In this document: positions 32,564 to 35,770 of the stretch, one piece after another
Layout of the letters: the number at the start of each line of letters is the position of its first letter
Position numbering within the stretch: position 1 is the first letter of the stretch
Assembly (NCBI GenBank): GCA_900320095.1
Contig: ONQZ01000034.1
Location: 1-35,770 of the forward strand
Direction: 5' to 3'
DNA from: an uncultured Lentisphaerota bacterium
Lineage (GTDB): Bacteria; Verrucomicrobiota; Lentisphaeria; Victivallales; UBA1829
Length of the DNA: 35,770 bases
The notes under the pieces: model-generated
What the model saw: the letters and a program-made list of their open reading frames with translations, nothing else
Told to the model about the DNA's origin: nothing
Database searches by the model: none
Program-made: the position numbers and the translations under genes

Positions 32564-32602
32564 GCCGCTTCGGACGCAAGCCGCGTCCCGGAGCGGTTTT
32601 TG
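32564..32602 (+). terminator. Rho-independent terminator of rpmB
   Basis: CCGCTTCGGACGC (32565-32577) pairs with GCGTCCCGGAGCGG (32583-32596) with one bulge and one G-T pair, over a 5-nt loop. TTTTT follows at 32597-32601. Confidence 0.9.
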
Positions 32603-32613
32603 TATTTTAAATT

Positions 32614-32641
32614 TTGACATTCCCTTTTTCTCTGCTATATT
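32614..32641 (+). promoter_or_regulatory. Promoter of the AsmA-like gene
   Basis: TTGACA (32614-32619), a 16-bp spacer and TATATT (32636-32641), with TGC before the -10. The leader to ATG 32734 is about 90 nt. Confidence 0.75.
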
Positions 32642-32733
32642 ATTCTGCGTAACGCAATCATTTCCATTTTCACTTTCATATCGGCCGGGCGCGGAAACGT
32701 CCCAGCCGCTTCCAACCAGAAGGAGAAACTGTC

Positions 32734-33597
32734 ATGGCCAAAAGTAAATCCGGTCTGATCTTCAAAATCATCCTCGGCATCCTCGTCGTCCTCATCGCCC
32801 TCGTCGTTGTGGTCATCATCCTGATCGACCCGATCGCAAAGAACGCGCTGGAAAAGGGCGCGCCGCTGATCCTCGGCACCAACGTTTCCGTGGAGCGCAT
32901 CCATATCGAACCGCTCAACGGCCGCGTGGAGATCACGAACCTGATCGTCGACAACCCGAAGGAATCGTATTCCTCCGAGTACGCGATCAAGCTCGGCGAT
33001 GTGATCGCCGACGTCGACATCAACACCGTCATGAACCACAAGATCCGCATCGAAGAGATGTTCCTGAAGGACGTCGACATCGTTTATGAAACGAACGTGC
33101 TCAACAGCAACCTGCAGGAGATCCTCGACAACGTGAAGAAGCTCGACACGGCCGAGAAGTCCGAGAAGAAGGAAGACAAGACCGACAAGGAGTCGAAGGA
33201 AAAGACGCTCCAGGTCGACCTCATCGAACTCAGCAGCGTCGGCGTCACGGTCCAGGCGAAGGGCGCCGCCACCGGTCTCCCGATCAAGGTTACCATCGAC
33301 CCGATGACCAACCTCGGCATGGATGAAGAGGGCATCACGCCCGTCGGCCTCACGCTCCGCATCCTCGGCGCCATCGTGACTACCGCGATCAAGACCGCCG
33401 GCGGTTCCGTCGGCGATGCCGCCGCCGCGATCGGCGATGCCACGTCCGCGGCCGTCGCAGGCGCCACCAGCGCCGCCGTCGATGCCGCCAACAATGCCGT
33501 GAACGATGCGACCAACGCCGTCGGCGGTGCCATCAAGGGACTTTTCGGCGGAAAGAAAGACAATGCCGCCGAACAGGCCCAGCCGCAGGGCAACTGA
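32734..33597 (+). CDS. AsmA-like membrane-anchored periplasmic protein with Ala-rich helical tail
   Basis: A 287-residue protein. A single N-terminal helix (about residues 8-33) anchors a periplasmic domain like the beginning of AsmA/TamB-family proteins. The stretch LGTNVSVERIHIEPLNGRVE with ITNLIVDNPKES shows the repeating beta-groove pattern; LGDVIADVDINTVMNHKIRIE follows, then the Asn-Leu step of NSNLQEILDNV. A Lys/Glu linker (about 132-155) leads to a second small beta part. The last 60-70 residues are Ala-rich with Asn/Asp/Thr at helical spacing (GDATSAAVAGATSAAVDAAN and continuing), ending in GLFGGKKD. Full AsmA proteins are over 600 residues; this is a short form. AAGGAG 9 nt before the ATG supports the start. 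It is followed by the M16 peptidase gene after 69 bp with no terminator, so the two may form an operon. Confidence 0.8.
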   Translation: MAKSKSGLIFKIILGILVVLIALVVVVIILIDPIAKNALEKGAPLILGTNVSVERIHIEPLNGRVEITNLIVDNPKESYSSEYAIKLGDVIADVDINTVMNHKIRIEEMFLKDVDIVYETNVLNSNLQEILDNVKKLDTAEKSEKKEDKTDKESKEKTLQVDLIELSSVGVTVQAKGAATGLPIKVTIDPMTNLGMDEEGITPVGLTLRILGAIVTTAIKTAGGSVGDAAAAIGDATSAAVAGATSAAVDAANNAVNDATNAVGGAIKGLFGGKKDNAAEQAQPQGN

Positions 33598-33666
33598 TCC
33601 CGATCATTGACAAACTGAATCCGCCTGTCCGCTGAACGGGACGGCGGGGAAGAAAGGAAAACAATC

Positions 33667-35770
33667 ATGCGCAAAGCATTTTGCTGTCTGCTGTTCTTTT
33701 TGCTGACTGCCCTGCCGTTCCTCTGCGGAGCCTGGGAGACCAAACAGGCCGTCGACAAAGACGGATTCACCTACGAATACATCCCCGACGATCCGTTCTC
33801 CACGCGCACCTACGTGCTGGAAAACGGCCTGAAGGTGTTCCTCTCCCGGAACACCCTCGAACCGCGCATCACCTCGCTGATCTCCGTGCGTGTCGGCGGC
33901 GCGGACGACCCGGAAGCCTCGACCGGCCTCGCCCACTACTTCGAACACATGATGTTCAAGGGCAACGGCGTGCTGGCGTCGCTTGACTGGGAAAAGGAAG
34001 CTCCGCTGCTGGATAAGCTCGCGGAGCTGTTCGACCGGTACCGCAAGGAGACTGACGCCGACAAGCGTGCCGCCATCTACCGCGAGATCGACAAGGTCTC
34101 CGGCGAGGCCGCCCAGTATTCCAACGATGAATACTGGACGCTCGTGCGCGGCCTCGGCGCGACCGACACCAACGCCTGGACCGGATACGACGAGACCGTC
34201 TACATCAACAACATCCCGTCAAACGCGCTCGACAAGTATCTCTACCTCGAATCCGTCCGGTTCTCCTCCATCGCGCTCCGCAGGTTCCACACCGAGCTCG
34301 AAGCCGTCTACGAGGAGTTCAACCGCTCCCAGAACAACGACGGACGCCGCGCCTCGACCGCGCTCCGCAAGGAGCTTTTCAAGTCGCATCCCTACGGCCG
34401 CGACATCCTCGGTCTGCCGGAACACCTGAAGAGTCCGTCCATGAGCGACATTTCGCTCTTCTTCTTCGAGTATTACCAGCCCGCGAACATGGCGATTATC
34501 CTCGCCGGCGACCTCGATTATGAAGAGGCGATGCGCTCCATCCGCAAGTATTTCGGCGTCTTCCGCACCGACCTCGCCAAGCAGCAGGAAGCCCGCAAGA
34601 CCCTCGGCGAAAGCGGACGCGTCCGCCGCGAACAGCCCATCGAATCCGTCCGCACCGCGGAAGTCTTCGGACCCGACTCCGAAAGCATCCAGCTGGCGTT
34701 CCGGTTCGATGCGGACCGCGACACCCAGGTCATGCTGGAGATGATCGACAACATCCTGAATAACAATCTGTGCGGCATCATGGAGCTGAACCTGGAACTG
34801 CCGCGCAAGGTGATGTCCGAATCCAGCGGCGTCCACGCCATGCGCGACTATCTGCTGCACGTTTTCGCGGCGGAACCGGCGCAGGGCAAGACGCTCGAAG
34901 AGACGCGCGACCTGATCCTAGGCGAGCTCGAAAAGCTCAAACGCGGCGAGTTCCCCGACTGGCTCCCCGGCGCCATCGTGAACAACCAGCGCATGTCGCT
35001 CATCACCATTTCCGAAGATGCCTCCACCGCCGCCCACGTGCTGAACAACGCGTTCATCGAGGGGCGTCCGCTGGTCGACCAGCTGAACGACATCGACGCG
35101 ATGGAGAAGATCACGAAGGAGCAGATCACCGAGTTCGCGAAGAAACACTACCGCGACAACTGCGTGATCGTCTACAAGCGCCAGGGCGAGGCGAAGGACA
35201 TCGTGAAGGCGGTGAAGCCGCCGATCACGCCCGTGCCCGTCCACGAGGAGCTTTCCGAGTTCGGGCGCAATTTCGAGCTGCTGCCCGTCGAGCCCGAAAA
35301 CGGCCCGGTCTACGCCGACCTCGAAAAAGACCTGCACATCACGCCGCTTGCCGACGGCATCACCCTTTTCACCTCCAAAAACGACATCAACGAGCGCTTC
35401 TCCCTCTCGCTCCAGTTCCCCGTCGGCACGCGCATGGACAAGGAACTCGCGCTCGCGCTCGGCTGGATCGACGAACTCGGCACCGACAAGTACACCGCCG
35501 AGGAACTCCGCCAGGAGTGGTTCAAGCTCGCCGCCCGCATGGGGACGTTCGTGGAGACCGACCGCTGCGGCTTCACACTGAGCGGCCTTCAGCGCAATTT
35601 CAAGGAATCGCTCGCGCTGTTCAACCACGTGATCTCCAACGTGAAAGCGGACGCGGAATCGTACAAGACGCTGGTCGACGCCGTCGAGAAGAGCCGCGCC
35701 GACCGCAGGTCGAGCCGCAGTTCGCGTCTGTCCGCCGCGTCCGGCTACGCGATTTACGGCGGCCCGGAGA
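33667..35770 (+). CDS. M16 family zinc metallopeptidase, secreted (3' end outside the window)
   Basis: The frame is open from ATG 33667 to the right edge (701 codons, incomplete). A signal peptide (MRKAFCCLLFFLLTALPFLCG) directs export. The inverted zinc motif of the pitrilysin/M16 family is present as GLAHYFEHMMFKG (His-x-x-Glu-His at residues 92-96), and the third ligand region is LEAVYEEFNRSQN. An insert of about 50 residues (WEKEAPLLDKLAELFDRYRK and following) lies between them, as in several bacterial M16 proteins. A second, non-catalytic M16-type half begins near LLPVEPENG at about residue 540. M16 enzymes degrade peptides in the periplasm; insulinase-type substrates are likely, but nothing more can be read. 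AAGGA 9 nt upstream supports the start. It is probably co-transcribed with the AsmA-like gene. Confidence 0.92.
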   Translation, partial: MRKAFCCLLFFLLTALPFLCGAWETKQAVDKDGFTYEYIPDDPFSTRTYVLENGLKVFLSRNTLEPRITSLISVRVGGADDPEASTGLAHYFEHMMFKGNGVLASLDWEKEAPLLDKLAELFDRYRKETDADKRAAIYREIDKVSGEAAQYSNDEYWTLVRGLGATDTNAWTGYDETVYINNIPSNALDKYLYLESVRFSSIALRRFHTELEAVYEEFNRSQNNDGRRASTALRKELFKSHPYGRDILGLPEHLKSPSMSDISLFFFEYYQPANMAIILAGDLDYEEAMRSIRKYFGVFRTDLAKQQEARKTLGESGRVRREQPIESVRTAEVFGPDSESIQLAFRFDADRDTQVMLEMIDNILNNNLCGIMELNLELPRKVMSESSGVHAMRDYLLHVFAAEPAQGKTLEETRDLILGELEKLKRGEFPDWLPGAIVNNQRMSLITISEDASTAAHVLNNAFIEGRPLVDQLNDIDAMEKITKEQITEFAKKHYRDNCVIVYKRQGEAKDIVKAVKPPITPVPVHEELSEFGRNFELLPVEPENGPVYADLEKDLHITPLADGITLFTSKNDINERFSLSLQFPVGTRMDKELALALGWIDELGTDKYTAEELRQEWFKLAARMGTFVETDRCGFTLSGLQRNFKESLALFNHVISNVKADAESYKTLVDAVEKSRADRRSSRSSRLSAASGYAIYGGPE

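Overview
The window is a GC-rich chromosomal segment (about 58-60% G+C by eye in most genes) of a Gram-negative-type bacterium. The gene style points to the Lentisphaerae/Victivallales branch of the Verrucomicrobiota: large secreted proteins with low-complexity segments, a hybrid kinase with periplasmic binding domains, a formylglycine-generating-enzyme-like domain fused to a peptidase, an RNase E/G next to fmt, and an RND pump. That placement is inferred from family content and was not tested by a database search. Most of the window is housekeeping or envelope functions. No CRISPR array, tRNA, rRNA, transposase or phage gene was seen.

Layout. 1-4105: a BvgS-like hybrid sensor kinase cut in two by a frameshift and small deletion around 1905-1937. 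4353-6353 (-): an Old Yellow Enzyme / dienoyl-CoA reductase-type Fe-S flavoenzyme, divergent from 6732-10184 (+), a secreted GH9-type glycoside hydrolase whose catalytic domain carries a glycine-rich insert of about 165 residues. 10270-11169 (-): a secreted Pro-rich protein. 11498-12343 (+): an unrecognised membrane-anchored protein. 12567-16827 (+): clpC, an orphan OppC-type permease and dut. 16830-18690: a lower-GC patch of four small secreted or membrane genes, including two copies of one signal peptide and a 23-bp palindrome. 18690-21366 (-): fmt then an RNase E/G gene. 21473-21573: tandem hairpin repeats. 21574-24240 (-): a GT39-type membrane glycosyltransferase and a lipoprotein. 24334-26655 (-): an FGE-like/M6-peptidase fusion, divergent from 27009-27593 (+), a LexA-like repressor with altered catalytic residues. 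27799-32098 (+): an RND efflux adaptor and pump. 32279-32509 (+): rpmB. 32734-33597 (+): an AsmA-like protein. 33667 to the right edge (+): an M16 zinc peptidase, incomplete.

Regulation is unusually readable. Twelve intergenic regions carry a -35 of TTGAnn type, or the close variants TTGTTT and TTGCTT, a 16-17 bp spacer and a TATATT, TATAAT or TATCTT -10; ten of these have an extended TGn just before the -10. Several promoters are overlapped by palindromes that look like operators: 17717-17739, 26730-26739 and 27725-27741.

The strongest candidates for something new are the glycine-rich insert inside a GH9 barrel, the FGE-M6 fusion with a Gln-rich tail, the LexA-like protein that has lost both the Ala-Gly cleavage site and the aligned Ser nucleophile, the RND pump lacking the usual proton-relay residues, and the hairpin repeat module at 21473-21573.
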